A DNA stretch of 64,000 nucleotides from an uncultured Eubacteriales bacterium (GCA_900315675.1 OMZY01000009.1:45780-109779), one strand, 5' to 3'; shown: positions 1 to 9,717, counted from the first letter of the stretch. The notes: generated by a model from the letters alone, not told the origin. Numbers and translations are program-made.

Positions 1-3000
1 CGGCGTCATTCCGTCCGGCGTCACGCCGTTTCTGCCCCATGATTCCAGGAAGCGGGAACCGACAAAGGTTGCGCCGCTGCCGCTGACGCCGCTGACAAAG
101 TCTACCCATCGTGCTTCCACAAAAATGGGATACAGGTCGATGCTTTCCCCTTCCGCCATTCCTTCCGCGGTGAAATAAACTCCGTCCCTGCCGGTATCCT
201 TCAGTTCCGCGCCGGTATAGTCCACCGTGGGAATCTGTATCCAGTCCGGATTTGCTTCCGTCCCGGCGTTATATTCCCATCCGATAAAAATCAGGTGAAC
301 CGCGTCCGTACTGCTGGACCGGATATCGCTGATCCGTACGTCAACTCCCGGTGCGCTGCCTTCCGCAATCAGTTTCCGGGTCATCAGGTTGCTGGCTCCG
401 GAAACGCCTGCGTCCCGGGCATAGAGCATAAAGTTGATGAAGTTGTATTTGTCATAAACCGGGGCCAGGAACACATGTACGCTGCCGTCCCTGTCTACCG
501 CACCCGCGCCGGAAACGCCGTGCAGGCTCCAGTGCACCGTATCGCCGACGCTGACGTTGTGCTCCTCGATGCTGATAGGCGTCTCAAAGGCAATGGCGTC
601 CGGATTGGCCGGCCAGCTGTAATACAGTTTTGAATCCGCTGTCCCGATTCCGTGCTCATCCGTTGTTCCGTTGATGACGAACGGATCCACCACATACCAG
701 CCGTAGAAATGCTTGTCCTCCACGTTTCCCGGATCCGTAATCAGTTCCAGCGTCTCTCCGTCTTTCAGGATCTGCGTGGTCTGGTTCTGCCCGTCCTTGT
801 TCCTGAAGGGATAGGGTGCGCTCGCATAGTAAACGCGGTTCCCGCTGGTCAGCGCGTTGTCGTCCCGGGAGATAAAGTGGAATTCCACCCGGGGATTGGC
901 CACCGTACCGTCCTCATGGACAACCACCACATAAACGGAGAAACCGGCTGCCTCAAAGACAATCCTGCCTTCCTCCACGGTAATGTTTTCGATTTTTTCT
1001 TCCGTTCCGTCATCCCGGATGTGCCACAGCTCGGTTTCCCGGTCCGGGGTAATCCGGCTGTCGGTGATTTCCACGCGGATGGGTTTCTCCTCATCTGGCT
1101 GATATTTCCCGTTTTCGTCCGTAATACTGATGTCAAACGCGGCCAGCGTGACCCATTCCGCCGGCTTTTCCGTTTGTGGCGCCGCCTTCCGTGCCTTCAG
1201 CAGGTTCCTCTGCGGAAACCGCGGGAACACATATCCGGCAAAACGTTCCGTCACGTCCTCTGCCGTAGCCTCCGCGGCCTTGGGTACCAGGCCGTTCAGC
1301 GTAATCGTCTGTTCTTCGGCTTTTCCCTCCGGGTTCACGGTCAGCGTCCGACGGCGCAATCCAGTATCCCGGATCAGAGCGATCTGTCCCGCGTCCAGCT
1401 TCTCAATCCGGCCTTCTTCGGTCAGTTCCTCCATCATCACGTCCGCCTGACCGTCCTTCACCCGGTAAAGGGCCACGCCTTCCGTCGGATCCAGTTCCGC
1501 GTCTTTCTTCAGTTCCGCCCGGATCCAGAGGGGATCCCGCCTTTCCGCGGTTTCAGCCGTCTCTTCCTGGCTGCCGACGGCAAAAGCGCCGAGCACTTCC
1601 AGGCCCTCCGCAACTTCCGGATCCGCCGTCTGCGTCAGGTTTATCTGCGCGCCGGAAGCGTAGCCCAGCACTTCCACCCGGGCCAGTTCAGTCTCCCCGG
1701 CTGTCAGGGACGTCAGCGCGTTGCCGATGCCGAATACGCCCGGGACATATGTCCCGAAGCAGATCGTTCCATCCGTCCGGCTGCTGTCCAGCAGAACAGC
1801 CTCCGCGCCGTCAAAACGCACTGCCTGCAGGAACTCTGCGCCCTCCAAGGCGTCCGGCAGCCGCACAAAAACGTTTACCGGTGTATTCAGCTTCAGCTCC
1901 TCCCCGTTCAGGGTCAGCGTGAGCTCAATATATTTTGTATATCTCAGACAGGATTCATCTTCACACTTCAGCGCTTTCGCCAGCCCGTTCCGACAGGCTT
2001 CCCCGGCCTCGGCGGAAAGTTCCCTCACATGCAGTTTCGCATCCGGGGGAACGCCCGCGTCAGACTGGAAACTGATCCATGCTTCCGTTTCCGGTTCTGC
2101 CGCGTCCAGTCTCACTTCCGCGGGTTCTTCCGGCTCCGTTTCAGTCTTTTCCTCAGCGGTTTCTCCGGATTCTTTTCCGGTTTCTTCGTCAGATTGTTCT
2201 TCCGGTACTTCCTCTCCGGACTCTTCTTTCGTTTCGTCGGAAATCTCTTCCGGGACTTCTTCTCCCGTCTGTTCTTCTGTTTCTTCTCCGGTATTGTCTT
2301 CCGGTTCCGTCACGGTTTCTCCGCCCGGCTCTGTGCCTGGCTCTTCCTCCGGTTCTCCCGCCGGCATGCCGGTTTCCTCCCCGGGTTCCTCTTCTGTTTC
2401 CTCTTCCAGAACCTCTTCCCCGGCAGTTTTCTCCGGTTCCGTCACGGTTTCTCCGTCCGGCTCTGTGCCCGGCTCTTCCTCCGGTTCTCCCGCCGGCATG
2501 CCGGTTTCCTCCCCGGGTTCCTCTTCTGTTTCCTCTTCCAGAACCTCTTCCCCGGCAGTTTCCTCCGGTTCCGTCACGGTTTCTCCGTCCGGCTCTGTGC
2601 CCGGCTCTTCCTCCGGTTCTCCCGCCGGCATGCCGGTTTCCTCCCCGGATTCCTCTTCTGTGTTCTCTTCCGGAACCTCTTCCCCGGCAGGATTCTCAGG
2701 CTGTTCATCCGGATCTTCGCCGGTTTCTTCCTTCAGCTTTTCTTCAGGCGCTTCCGCGGTGCCTTCTGTATTCTCCGCTTTCCTCTCGCGCGCCAGGATA
2801 CTCTTTTTCACAATTCGAAGGGTGAATTCTGTGGATTCCGCGCCGGTAATCCTGACCAGATAAGTATGATCCTTTTCGGTCTTGTATTCCGCCGCGGTCC
2901 ACACGTTTCTTCCGTCTTCATCCGTCCCGTCCCGGACAAAAGGAACTGTAATCCCTGTTTCTTCAGCGGTCACTTCAGCCTCAAGCTGTTTGCCGGAAGA

Positions 3001-3354
3001 CAGGATCAGATACGCCGTCTGAGTCTCCGCAGGCGTAAAGCGGATCAGGTATTCCTTTTTTTCAAGCTTTCCGTTGATTGTCAGGTCATTTCCGGTCTTC
3101 AGATCCCTGTTCACCCTCGGTTTTTCCGTAACAGGTTCCTCCGTCGCGGCATCCGGCTCCGTGTTTCCTGTTTTTTCAGCCACAGGCTCGCCGGTATTGT
3201 CTGTTCCGGGTTCCTGCGTTATTTCAGTCTGGGCAGGCTGCAGGTCTGTCGGCGTAGCCGGAGCGGAATCAGACAGCACGGAATAAGGCATGCTCGTCAG
3301 CAGCATACAGAAAACGCACAGCCACGCAATATATCTGCACGTTCTCTTTTTCAT
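1..3354 (-). CDS. Large secreted surface protein, 5' part (C-terminus beyond the window edge)
   Basis: The minus strand is open from an ATG at 3354 to base 1, giving 1118 residues without a stop, so the gene is partial only because the window ends. A GGAGG stands upstream of the ATG. Residues 1-29 form a Sec signal peptide (Lys/Arg start, hydrophobic core, exit near SVLSD). A short Ser/Thr/Pro region follows, then an acidic Glu/Pro/Gly/Thr-rich stretch (about residues 190-410) that contains three 44-residue tandem repeats. The remainder looks like beta-rich extracellular modules; one segment with LELITDPGN and GWYVVDP resembles the GWY-type repeats of Gram-positive adhesins. I infer a wall- or envelope-anchored adhesin-like protein. 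The anchor itself would lie outside the window, and no enzymatic motif is visible. Confidence 0.75.
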   Translation of the reverse strand, partial: MKKRTCRYIAWLCVFCMLLTSMPYSVLSDSAPATPTDLQPAQTEITQEPGTDNTGEPVAEKTGNTEPDAATEEPVTEKPRVNRDLKTGNDLTINGKLEKKEYLIRFTPAETQTAYLILSSGKQLEAEVTAEETGITVPFVRDGTDEDGRNVWTAAEYKTEKDHTYLVRITGAESTEFTLRIVKKSILARERKAENTEGTAEAPEEKLKEETGEDPDEQPENPAGEEVPEENTEEESGEETGMPAGEPEEEPGTEPDGETVTEPEETAGEEVLEEETEEEPGEETGMPAGEPEEEPGTEPDGETVTEPEKTAGEEVLEEETEEEPGEETGMPAGEPEEEPGTEPGGETVTEPEDNTGEETEEQTGEEVPEEISDETKEESGEEVPEEQSDEETGKESGETAEEKTETEPEEPAEVRLDAAEPETEAWISFQSDAGVPPDAKLHVRELSAEAGEACRNGLAKALKCEDESCLRYTKYIELTLTLNGEELKLNTPVNVFVRLPDALEGAEFLQAVRFDGAEAVLLDSSRTDGTICFGTYVPGVFGIGNALTSLTAGETELARVEVLGYASGAQINLTQTADPEVAEGLEVLGAFAVGSQEETAETAERRDPLWIRAELKKDAELDPTEGVALYRVKDGQADVMMEELTEEGRIEKLDAGQIALIRDTGLRRRTLTVNPEGKAEEQTITLNGLVPKAAEATAEDVTERFAGYVFPRFPQRNLLKARKAAPQTEKPAEWVTLAAFDISITDENGKYQPDEEKPIRVEITDSRITPDRETELWHIRDDGTEEKIENITVEEGRIVFEAAGFSVYVVVVHEDGTVANPRVEFHFISRDDNALTSGNRVYYASAPYPFRNKDGQNQTTQILKDGETLELITDPGNVEDKHFYGWYVVDPFVINGTTDEHGIGTADSKLYYSWPANPDAIAFETPISIEEHNVSVGDTVHWSLHGVSGAGAVDRDGSVHVFLAPVYDKYNFINFMLYARDAGVSGASNLMTRKLIAEGSAPGVDVRISDIRSSSTDAVHLIFIGWEYNAGTEANPDWIQIPTVDYTGAELKDTGRDGVYFTAEGMAEGESIDLYPIFVEARWVDFVSGVSGSGATFVGSRFLESWGRNGVTPDGMTP
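2303..2698 (-). repeat. Three tandem 132-bp repeats inside the surface-protein gene
   Basis: Three near-identical copies (2303-2434, 2435-2566, 2567-2698) each encode 44 residues rich in Glu, Pro, Gly and Thr, including the string GMPAGEPEEEPGTEP. The period is a multiple of three, so copy-number change by slippage or recombination keeps the frame. The high DNA identity of the copies suggests recent duplication. Confidence 0.9.
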
Positions 3355-3666
3355 TCCCGGCGTCGCCTCCGTCAACGATTATCTGGTAAATATTACCTGG
3401 TAAATATCGCCTAGCAAATACTGTCTCTTTTTGTGATTATATCACAATTTTGTTACACATTTCCATACTTAATATGGCGTGTAACTTTATTGTATTGTCC
3501 GAAACGTGCATTTTTCGACTCCTCTTGTACCTCCAAACGCAAGGAATATCAAAGTTCCTGGCTTTTTCTTCTCTTTATGTTTTTTATGTCAGAAATTGAC
3601 ATTTTTTCTTTTTCAATACAAAACCCCGGACCTTACGGTCCGGGGTTGTCTGTTTATTCCTGGAAA
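3355..3666. other. Intergenic region between the surface protein and glyS (312 bp)
   Basis: It holds the glyS terminator at its right end and, on the minus strand, a TATAAT at 3436-3441 about 80 bases upstream of the surface-protein ATG, with no convincing -35 box. The rest is AT-rich and shows no open frame or RNA gene that I recognise. Confidence 0.5.
3622..3647 (-). terminator. Intrinsic terminator after glyS
   Basis: An 11-bp stem (AACCCCGGACC paired with GGTCCGGGGTT) with a 4-base loop lies 20 bases past the glyS stop and is followed on the minus strand by TTTTG. Confidence 0.85.
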
Positions 3667-5046
3667 TCAGAATCTCATTCTGTCTTCAATGTACTTGCGG
3701 ATCTCGCTGATCGGGACGCGCTCCTGGGTCATGGTATCCCGGTCGCGTATGGTCACGGTCTGCGTCTCTTCGGTTTCGAAGTCCACGCAGATACTGAAGG
3801 GCGTACCGATTTCATCCTGGCGGCGGTAACGCTTGCCGATGGAGCCGGTCTCATCGTATTCCACCGGGAAGTATTTGCACAGCTCCGCGTGAATTTCGCT
3901 GGCCAGTCCGCCCAGTTTGTTCTTCTGCAGCGGCAGCACCGCGGCCTTGTAGGGAGCCAGGGCGGGATGCAGGTGCAGCACTGTACGCACGTCGCCGCCT
4001 TCCAGCTCTTCCTCTTCGTAGGCATTGCACAGGAAAGCCAGAACCATGCGGTCTACGCCCAGGGAAGGCTCAATGCAGTACGGAACGTACTTTTCGTTGG
4101 TCACCGGATCCAGGTACTCCATGCTCTTGCCGGAGTGCTCCTGGTGCCGGGTCAGGTCATAGTCGGTCCGGTCCGCCACGCCCCAGAGTTCGCCCCAGCC
4201 GAAGGGGAACAGGAACTCAAAGTCGGTGGTCGCCTTGGAATAGAAGGCCAGCTTCTCCGGCTCGTGGTCACGCAGCCGCAGGCTTTCTTCCTTGATGCCC
4301 AGGCTCAGCAGCCAGTCACGGCAGAAGCCGCGCCAGTAGTTGAACCACTCCAGGTCCTCGCCGGGCTTGCAGAAAAACTCCAGTTCCATCTGCTCAAATT
4401 CCCGCACGCGGAAGATGAAGTTACCGGGAGTAATCTCGTTCCGGAAGGATTTACCGATCTGGGCAATACCCGCCGGCAGCTTTTTCCGGGTGGTACGCAT
4501 GGCGTTCTGGAAGTTGACGAAGATACCCTGGGCCGTTTCCGGACGCAGGTAGATCTCGTTGGCGCTGTCCTCGTTCACGCCCGCGAAGGTCTTGAACATC
4601 AGGTTGAACTGGCGGATGCCGGTGAAATCCTTCTTGCCGCATACGGGGCAGACGATGTCATGCTCGGCAATGAACTGCTCCAGTTCGGCGTTGGTCCAGC
4701 CGTCGCCGGTTTCCTCACCCTTGGTGAAGTCCTCAATCAGCTTGTCCGCGCGGAAGCGGGCCTTACAGGCTTTGCAATCCATCAGCGGGTCGTTGAAACC
4801 GCCCACATGGCCGCTGGCCACCCAGACTTCCCGGTTCATCAGGATTGCGCAGTCCAGACCGGTGTTATACTTGCTTTCCTGCACAAACTTCTGCCACCAG
4901 GCCTTTTTAACATTGTTCTTGAATTCCACACCCAGGGGGCCGTAGTCCCAGGTGTTCGCCAGGCCGCCGTAAATCTCGGAGCCCGCAAAAATGAAGCCGC
5001 GGTTCTTACACAGTGCCACCAGCTTATCCATTGTCAGTTCGCCCAT
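3667..5046 (-). CDS. glyS: Glycyl-tRNA synthetase, dimeric (alpha2) type
   Basis: The 459-residue protein charges tRNA-Gly in the cytoplasm. It is the single-chain alpha2 class II enzyme, not the bacterial alpha2-beta2 form. Visible landmarks are the N-terminal [14 protein letters not shown], two cysteine pairs (CKACKARF and CPVCGKKD) in an insertion, class II motif 2 (FRNEI...[11 protein letters not shown]), motif 3 ([14 protein letters not shown]) and a C-terminal anticodon-binding domain starting near [11 protein letters not shown]. The length fits the family. The start has a GGAGGATT upstream. No T-box motif is evident in the short leader. The downstream hairpin suggests that it ends its transcript. 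Confidence 0.96.
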   Translation of the reverse strand: MGELTMDKLVALCKNRGFIFAGSEIYGGLANTWDYGPLGVEFKNNVKKAWWQKFVQESKYNTGLDCAILMNREVWVASGHVGGFNDPLMDCKACKARFRADKLIEDFTKGEETGDGWTNAELEQFIAEHDIVCPVCGKKDFTGIRQFNLMFKTFAGVNEDSANEIYLRPETAQGIFVNFQNAMRTTRKKLPAGIAQIGKSFRNEITPGNFIFRVREFEQMELEFFCKPGEDLEWFNYWRGFCRDWLLSLGIKEESLRLRDHEPEKLAFYSKATTDFEFLFPFGWGELWGVADRTDYDLTRHQEHSGKSMEYLDPVTNEKYVPYCIEPSLGVDRMVLAFLCNAYEEEELEGGDVRTVLHLHPALAPYKAAVLPLQKNKLGGLASEIHAELCKYFPVEYDETGSIGKRYRRQDEIGTPFSICVDFETEETQTVTIRDRDTMTQERVPISEIRKYIEDRMRF

Positions 5047-5070
5047 AGTAATCCTCCTTCGGAGTCTTCA

Positions 5071-5106
5071 TTAATTCAGAATTCACAATTCAGAATTCAT
5101 AATTAT
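5071..5106. repeat. Heptamer array upstream of glyS
   Basis: Successive AATTCAG/AATTCAC/AATTCAT units fill the glyS leader, beginning about 25 bases before the start codon. Confidence 0.8.
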
Positions 5107-5200
5107 ATAGTGTTTATTCCCTTAGCGGGCTTTCGTGAAAGTTCCCGGAAAAGCACTTCTGTTTCCCTTTCACATCCCTGCACAGAAGCTGCCAGCATTC

Positions 5201-5236
5201 AATAATTATGAATTATGAATTCTTAATTATGCATTA
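5201..5236. repeat. Heptamer array at the ftsY 3' end
   Basis: AATTATG units abut the ftsY stop codon. With the array at 5071 it brackets the glyS-ftsY gap. Confidence 0.8.
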
Positions 5237-6151
5237 TCAAAACAGTGCTTCCACAAATTCCTTCGCGTTGAAGGGCTGCAGGTCGTCGATTCCTTCACCC
5301 ACGCCGATGTACCACACCGGCACTTCCAGCTCCTGCCGGATCGCCAGCGCAATACCGCCCTTGGCGGTCCCGTCCAGCTTCGACAGGATGATGCCGCCGA
5401 TCTCGGCGACCTCCTTGAAGGCCCGGGCCTGCATCAGGCCGTTCTGGCCCGTGGTGGCGTCCAGCACCAGGATGCAGCGGGTATCCGCTTCCGGATACTC
5501 CCGGTCGATCACCCGGCGCATCTTGCTCAGCTCGTCCATCAGGTTCTTCTTGTTATGCAGCCGTCCGGCGGTATCCACGATCAGCAGGTCCACGCCCTGG
5601 GCCTTGGCCGACTGGATGGCGTCAAACACCACCGCTGCCGGATCCGCGCCTTCCGCGTGCTTGATGATCGGAACCCTTGCCCGTTCAGCCCACACGGTCA
5701 GCTGCTCTGCCGCCGCCGCGCGGAAGGTATCTCCCGCGCACAGCATGACCTTCCGGCCGATAGCCTGGAAGCGCAGTGCCAGCTTGCCGATGGTTGTGGT
5801 TTTGCCCACGCCGTTCACGCCGACCAGCAGCATCACCATCGGCCACTTCAGCGGCGGCCGCGGGATATCCATCTGTTCCACCATGATCTGCTTGAGCATC
5901 TCCCGGGCTTCAGCGGCGTCCTTGACCTTGCCGGCCTTCACACGGTTCTTCAGTTCATCCACGATCGTCTCGGTGGCTTTCAGGCCGCAGTCGGCCATGA
6001 GCAGGATATCCTCCAGCTCTTCGTAGAAGTCATCGTCGATCTTCCGGTTCTCCCTGACCATGTCGTCGACTTTTTCGGTCATGTTTCCCCGGGTTTTGCT
6101 CAGTCCTTCCCGCAGTCTCGCGAAAAAGCCCTTTTTCTTCTCTTCGCTCAT
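5237..6151 (-). CDS. ftsY: Signal recognition particle receptor FtsY
   Basis: This is a 304-residue SRP-family GTPase that docks ribosome-SRP complexes at the membrane for co-translational insertion. It has a short basic N-terminus (KKKGFFARLREGLSKTR) without the long acidic A domain of E. coli, then the helical N domain. The G domain carries P-loop GVNGVGKTTTIGKL (about residue 112), DTAGRLHNKK (about 193) and the specificity element SKLDGTAKGG (about 258). The usual partner gene ffh is not in this window. It lies between serS and glyS on the same strand, separated from both by repeat-filled gaps. Confidence 0.97.
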   Translation of the reverse strand: MSEEKKKGFFARLREGLSKTRGNMTEKVDDMVRENRKIDDDFYEELEDILLMADCGLKATETIVDELKNRVKAGKVKDAAEAREMLKQIMVEQMDIPRPPLKWPMVMLLVGVNGVGKTTTIGKLALRFQAIGRKVMLCAGDTFRAAAAEQLTVWAERARVPIIKHAEGADPAAVVFDAIQSAKAQGVDLLIVDTAGRLHNKKNLMDELSKMRRVIDREYPEADTRCILVLDATTGQNGLMQARAFKEVAEIGGIILSKLDGTAKGGIALAIRQELEVPVWYIGVGEGIDDLQPFNAKEFVEALF

Positions 6152-6192
6152 ATGAACCTCGAAACAAATCGTTCAAAATCCATATCTCCTAA

Positions 6193-6229
6193 CTCATAAT
6201 TATGAATTATGAATTATGAATTATGAATT
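6193..6229. repeat. Heptamer array between serS and ftsY
   Basis: Four consecutive near-perfect AATTATG units end one base before the serS stop codon. Confidence 0.85.
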
Positions 6230-6230
6230 T

Positions 6231-7511
6231 TTACCCAATGTGATCCTTCCCGCCCATGTACATCCGCAGCGCTTCCGGAATCGCCACTGTGCCGTCCGCA
6301 CGGAGGTTGTTCTCCAGGAAGGCAATCAGCATCCGGGGCGGCGCCACGCAGGTGTTGTTCAGGGTGTGGGCCAGGTACTTGCTGCCGTCCGCTCCCTTTA
6401 CGCGGATCTGCAGGCGGCGGGCCTGGGCGTCTCCCAGGTTGGAGCAGGAACCGACCTCAAAGTACTTCTTCTGCCGGGGAGACCAGGCTTCCACGTCCAG
6501 GCTCTTCACCTTCAGGTCCGCCAGGTCGCCACTGCAGCATTCCAGTGTACGTACCGGAATATCCAGCGTGCGGAAGAAGTCCACCGTGTTCTGCCACAGC
6601 CGGTCAAACCACATGGGGCTGTCCTCGGGCTTGCAGATAACGATCATTTCCTGCTTTTCGAACTGGTGAATGCGGTACACGCCCCGCTCCTCGATGCCAT
6701 GGGCGCCCACTTCCTTGCGGAAGCAGGGGCTGTAGCTGGTCAGGGTCTGGGGCAGCTGGCTTTCATCCAGGATCGTGTCAATGAACTTACCAATCATGGA
6801 GTGCTCGGAGGTGCCGATCAGGTACAGATCCTCGCCCTCGATCTTGTACATCATGTTTTCCATCTCGGCAAAGCTCATGACGCCGGTCACCACGTTACCG
6901 TGGATCATGAAAGGCGGCACCACATAGGTGAAGCCCCGGTCAATCATGAAATCACGGGCATAGCTCAGAATCGCGCTGTGCAGCCGGGCAATGTCTCCCA
7001 TCAGGTAATAGAAGCCGTTGCCGCTGGTCTTGCGGGCCGCGTCCAGGTCAATGCCGGACAGCCGCTCCATGATATCCACGTGGTAGGGAACCTCCCATTC
7101 CGGCACCACGGGCTCACCGTAGCGCTGGATTTCCACGTTCTCACTGTCATCCTTGCCGATCGGTACGCTGTCATCGATGATGTTGGGAATCACCAGCATC
7201 CGTTTGCGGATCTCGGCCTTCAGTTCTTCTTCCTTCACTTCCAGCGCGGCAAGCTCTTCGGCCATGGCGTTCACTTCCGCCTTGACCTTCTCGGCTTCTT
7301 CCTTCAGGCCCTTGCCCAGCAGGCCGCCGATCTCCTTGGACATGGTCTTGCGCTTGTTGCGCAGGTTGTCGCCCTGCTGGATCGCTTCCCGGTATTCCTT
7401 GTCCATGCGGATCACTTCATCCACCATGGGCAGCTTCTCATCCTGGAACTTTTTCCGGATGTTCTCCCGAACCTTCTCGGGATCATTTCTGAGCAGATTA
7501 ATGTCTAACAT
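6231..7511 (-). CDS. serS: Seryl-tRNA synthetase
   Basis: The 426-residue class II synthetase activates serine and charges tRNA-Ser (and tRNA-Sec if present). The N-terminal third is the long helical hairpin arm that grips the tRNA variable arm (about residues 30-100, rich in Lys/Glu heptads). The catalytic domain shows the motif 2 region CFRKEVGAHG...GVYRIHQFEKQEM and the serine-site string CSGDLADLKVKSLDVEAWSP. Motif 3 lies near the C-terminus (THTLN-like AHTLNNTCVAPPRMLIAFLEN). Full length and intact, with a normal start at MLDINLLRND. Confidence 0.97.
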   Translation of the reverse strand: MLDINLLRNDPEKVRENIRKKFQDEKLPMVDEVIRMDKEYREAIQQGDNLRNKRKTMSKEIGGLLGKGLKEEAEKVKAEVNAMAEELAALEVKEEELKAEIRKRMLVIPNIIDDSVPIGKDDSENVEIQRYGEPVVPEWEVPYHVDIMERLSGIDLDAARKTSGNGFYYLMGDIARLHSAILSYARDFMIDRGFTYVVPPFMIHGNVVTGVMSFAEMENMMYKIEGEDLYLIGTSEHSMIGKFIDTILDESQLPQTLTSYSPCFRKEVGAHGIEERGVYRIHQFEKQEMIVICKPEDSPMWFDRLWQNTVDFFRTLDIPVRTLECCSGDLADLKVKSLDVEAWSPRQKKYFEVGSCSNLGDAQARRLQIRVKGADGSKYLAHTLNNTCVAPPRMLIAFLENNLRADGTVAIPEALRMYMGGKDHIG

Positions 7512-7549
7512 TGCTTAATCCCCCAAATAATAAAGTGTCTTTTCCGCAA

Positions 7550-8467
7550 TTACTTCTTGTTGGTAATAACCACGTGACGGTTGGGTTCCTCACCCTCGGA
7601 ATGGGTGGTCACGCCCTCCGTCTGCTGCAGCGCGTAGTGGATAATCCGGCGTTCATAGGGATTCATGGGTTCCAGGCTGACCTTCCGGCCGGTGCGCAGC
7701 GCGCGGTTCGCCATCCGGTTCGCCAGGCGGATCAGGGTGTCTTCCCGCTTCGCGCGGTAGTTTTCGGTGTCCAGGGTCACCCGGGTATAGCCTTCGCGGC
7801 CCCGGTTCACCTTCAGGCTGGTCAGGTACTGCACGGCGTCCAGGGTCTCGCCCCGGCGGCCGATCAGAATGCCCAGCGTATCGCCGTTGATATAGCCGTA
7901 TACATTGCCTTCGGCGTCGGTACCCATGTCAATGGTCACGTCCACGCCCATCAGCTTCGTCAGCTCGGCCAGGAAGGAACGGGCGATACCGGCGGGGGAA
8001 TCCTCGGTCAGCTCTTCCGCGGCGATCATCGTCACTTCCGGCTTTTCCATCGGACGGACTTCCGCTTTCACGGTAGGTTTTTCCTGCTTCGCAGGCGCTT
8101 CTTCCTGTTCCTTCTTTGCAGCAGGTTCCGGCTTCTTCTCAGTCTTTTTCTTTTCAGGAGCGGGCTTCTTCTCTTCCGCCTTCTTTTCGGCGGGTTTCTT
8201 TTCCGCTTTCTTCTCCGGCTTCTTTTCAGGCTCTTTCTTCGCCTGTGCGGGCTTTTTATCCTCCAGCAGGTCGGCCAGCGGATCCTCTTCGGCATCCTTC
8301 AGCGTCAGGCGCACCTTTACCGGACGGGAACCGAACAGACCGAACAGGCCTTTGCTGCCTTCTTCCACAACCTGTACGTCAACGTCAGCGATGGAAACAC
8401 CAAGTTCCTGAAGCCCCTGTTCAATAGCTTCACTTTCTGTTCTGGCAGAAAATTCATACTGTTTCAT
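7550..8467 (-). CDS. jag: Jag/KhpB RNA-binding protein (SpoIIIJ-associated)
   Basis: 305 residues. Residues 1-52 are the Jag N-terminal domain (YEFSARTESEAIEQGLQELG). A charged low-complexity linker of Lys, Glu, Pro and Ala (about 70-135) follows, then a KH domain with the GxxG loop GRRGE (GILIGRRGETLDAVQYL) and a C-terminal R3H domain. KhpB-type proteins bind RNA and in Gram-positive bacteria influence cell elongation and division. The start codon overlaps the end of yidC by four bases, the standard yidC-jag coupling. The linker is longer than in many homologues and is probably disordered. Confidence 0.95.
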   Translation of the reverse strand: MKQYEFSARTESEAIEQGLQELGVSIADVDVQVVEEGSKGLFGLFGSRPVKVRLTLKDAEEDPLADLLEDKKPAQAKKEPEKKPEKKAEKKPAEKKAEEKKPAPEKKKTEKKPEPAAKKEQEEAPAKQEKPTVKAEVRPMEKPEVTMIAAEELTEDSPAGIARSFLAELTKLMGVDVTIDMGTDAEGNVYGYINGDTLGILIGRRGETLDAVQYLTSLKVNRGREGYTRVTLDTENYRAKREDTLIRLANRMANRALRTGRKVSLEPMNPYERRIIHYALQQTEGVTTHSEGEEPNRHVVITNKK

Positions 8468-9468
8468 TTCACAGATCCTTCCCCGGCCACGTTTCCGGCC
8501 GTCTTTTCTTTGTTGTCAAGAATCTTGTTGATCAGCAGGGTCTGGCAGGAGCTTACCAGGTTACCGGCCACCCAGTACAGGGCAAATGCGGAGGAGTAGC
8601 TCAGACAGATCACCATGGAGAAGATCGGGAAGAACCACTGCATGAACTTGCCGGTTCCCGCGCCGGATCCCTGCGCGGCGGGCTGCTGCTGGTTCGTTCC
8701 CATGAGCTTGGTCATCGCGATCTGGCTTACAGCGGACAGGATCGGCAGGATCAGCAGACCGTTGTACTGGTTCACCAGTGAGAACTGGGTAATCAGCAGA
8801 TTGAAGGTCCAGCCGGGCTTGATGGCCACGGCTTCCACATAGGCGGGATTCTGCTTCACCGCCTCAAAGATGCTCTGCAGTGTTTCTGCCAGCACCTTGT
8901 TATCAAAGCTCGCAGTGGTCAGGCCCAGTTCTTTGATCAGCACAGGCAGGTTGCTCTGATCCAGTCCGTTAAACCAGCTCAGCCACTGGTCCGCGGGGAT
9001 CTGGCGCAGCATGTTCAGGTCCGGCAGGGCTGTTGTAAACAGGCTGTCCGGCATCCACAGGTTCTTGATCCACAGCCAGCGCTCCAGCGTGGGCATTTCG
9101 TTGTTCAGGATCTGGGTCAGCTGCATCAGCAGTTCCTTGTTGGCCACCATACGCATGGCGGCGAACACCGCGATGATGACCGGCCAGGTCAGCAGCAGCG
9201 GCAGGCAGCTGGACAGGGGATTGATATGCTCTTTTTTGTAGAGTTCCGCCAGCTTGGCGTTCAGTTTTTCCTTGTCGTTGGCGTACTTTTTCTGCAGGGC
9301 CATCTGCTGGGGCTGCAGCTTCTGGGTCTTCCGCATGCTCACGCGGCTCTTGATGTCAAAAGGCGTCAGCACCAGACGGACCAGGATGGTGAACACCACC
9401 ATGGACCAGCCCCAGCTACCGACCCAGCTCTGGATCCAGGCCAGGATACTAAAAAGAAAGTCATTCAT
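8464..9468 (-). CDS. yidC: Membrane protein insertase YidC/Oxa1 family
   Basis: 334 residues with five predicted membrane segments and no large extracytoplasmic domain, as in Gram-positive YidC1/SpoIIIJ proteins. The first hydrophobic segment is WGWSMVVFTILVRLVLTPF. It is followed by the conserved cytoplasmic Lys/Gln-rich hairpin (MRKTQKLQPQQMALQKKY) and the INPLSSCLPLLLTWPVI segment. The arginine of the hydrophilic groove corresponds to TILVRLVLTPF. There is no clear lipobox cysteine at the N-terminus. It inserts small membrane proteins alone or with SecYEG. It sits between yidD (6-base gap) and jag (4-base overlap). Confidence 0.95.
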   Translation of the reverse strand: MNDFLFSILAWIQSWVGSWGWSMVVFTILVRLVLTPFDIKSRVSMRKTQKLQPQQMALQKKYANDKEKLNAKLAELYKKEHINPLSSCLPLLLTWPVIIAVFAAMRMVANKELLMQLTQILNNEMPTLERWLWIKNLWMPDSLFTTALPDLNMLRQIPADQWLSWFNGLDQSNLPVLIKELGLTTASFDNKVLAETLQSIFEAVKQNPAYVEAVAIKPGWTFNLLITQFSLVNQYNGLLILPILSAVSQIAMTKLMGTNQQQPAAQGSGAGTGKFMQWFFPIFSMVICLSYSSAFALYWVAGNLVSSCQTLLINKILDNKEKTAGNVAGEGSVK

Positions 9469-9474
9469 TCCGGG

Positions 9475-9717
9475 TTATTCCCTCCTTAATGTTGTGCAGG
9501 GATCATCCGGTACGGGATCATAGCCGCCCTTGCTGAAGGGGTTGCATCGCAGCAGGCGCCACAATGCCATACGTCCGCCCTTCCATGCGCCGTATCGTTC
9601 TATAGCCGTCACGGCATACTCGGAGCAGGTGGGGATATAGCGGCAGCTCGGCTTCCGCTTGCGATGGCTTATTTCCCGTCTGTAGAAACGGATCAGGAAC
9701 AGCAGAAAACGCTTCAT
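9475..9717 (-). CDS. yidD: Membrane protein insertion efficiency factor YidD
   Basis: An 80-residue protein beginning [18 protein letters not shown] take the ATG at 9717 because it overlaps the rnpA stop as ATGA and gives the family length. It contains the family core [19 protein letters not shown] and [14 protein letters not shown] with the conserved cysteines. YidD is a small amphipathic membrane-associated protein that assists YidC-dependent insertion. The order rpmH-rnpA-yidD-yidC-jag is the conserved one. A longer frame extends upstream to 9888 but runs entirely through rnpA. Confidence 0.95.
   Translation of the reverse strand: MKRFLLFLIRFYRREISHRKRKPSCRYIPTCSEYAVTAIERYGAWKGGRMALWRLLRCNPFSKGGYDPVPDDPCTTLRRE

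Noticed and set aside
652-3414. A 920-codon open frame on the plus strand and two further frames of 250-380 codons inside it
   Set aside because: They are complementary shadows of the GC-rich repeat region of the minus-strand surface protein. Their translations are Arg/Phe/Pro or Ser/Pro low complexity without any domain, and no ribosome binding site precedes them.
5047-5236. T-box riboswitch upstream of glyS
   Set aside because: No AGGGTGGNACCGCG-type antiterminator and no specifier stem are found; the leader is mostly heptamer repeat.
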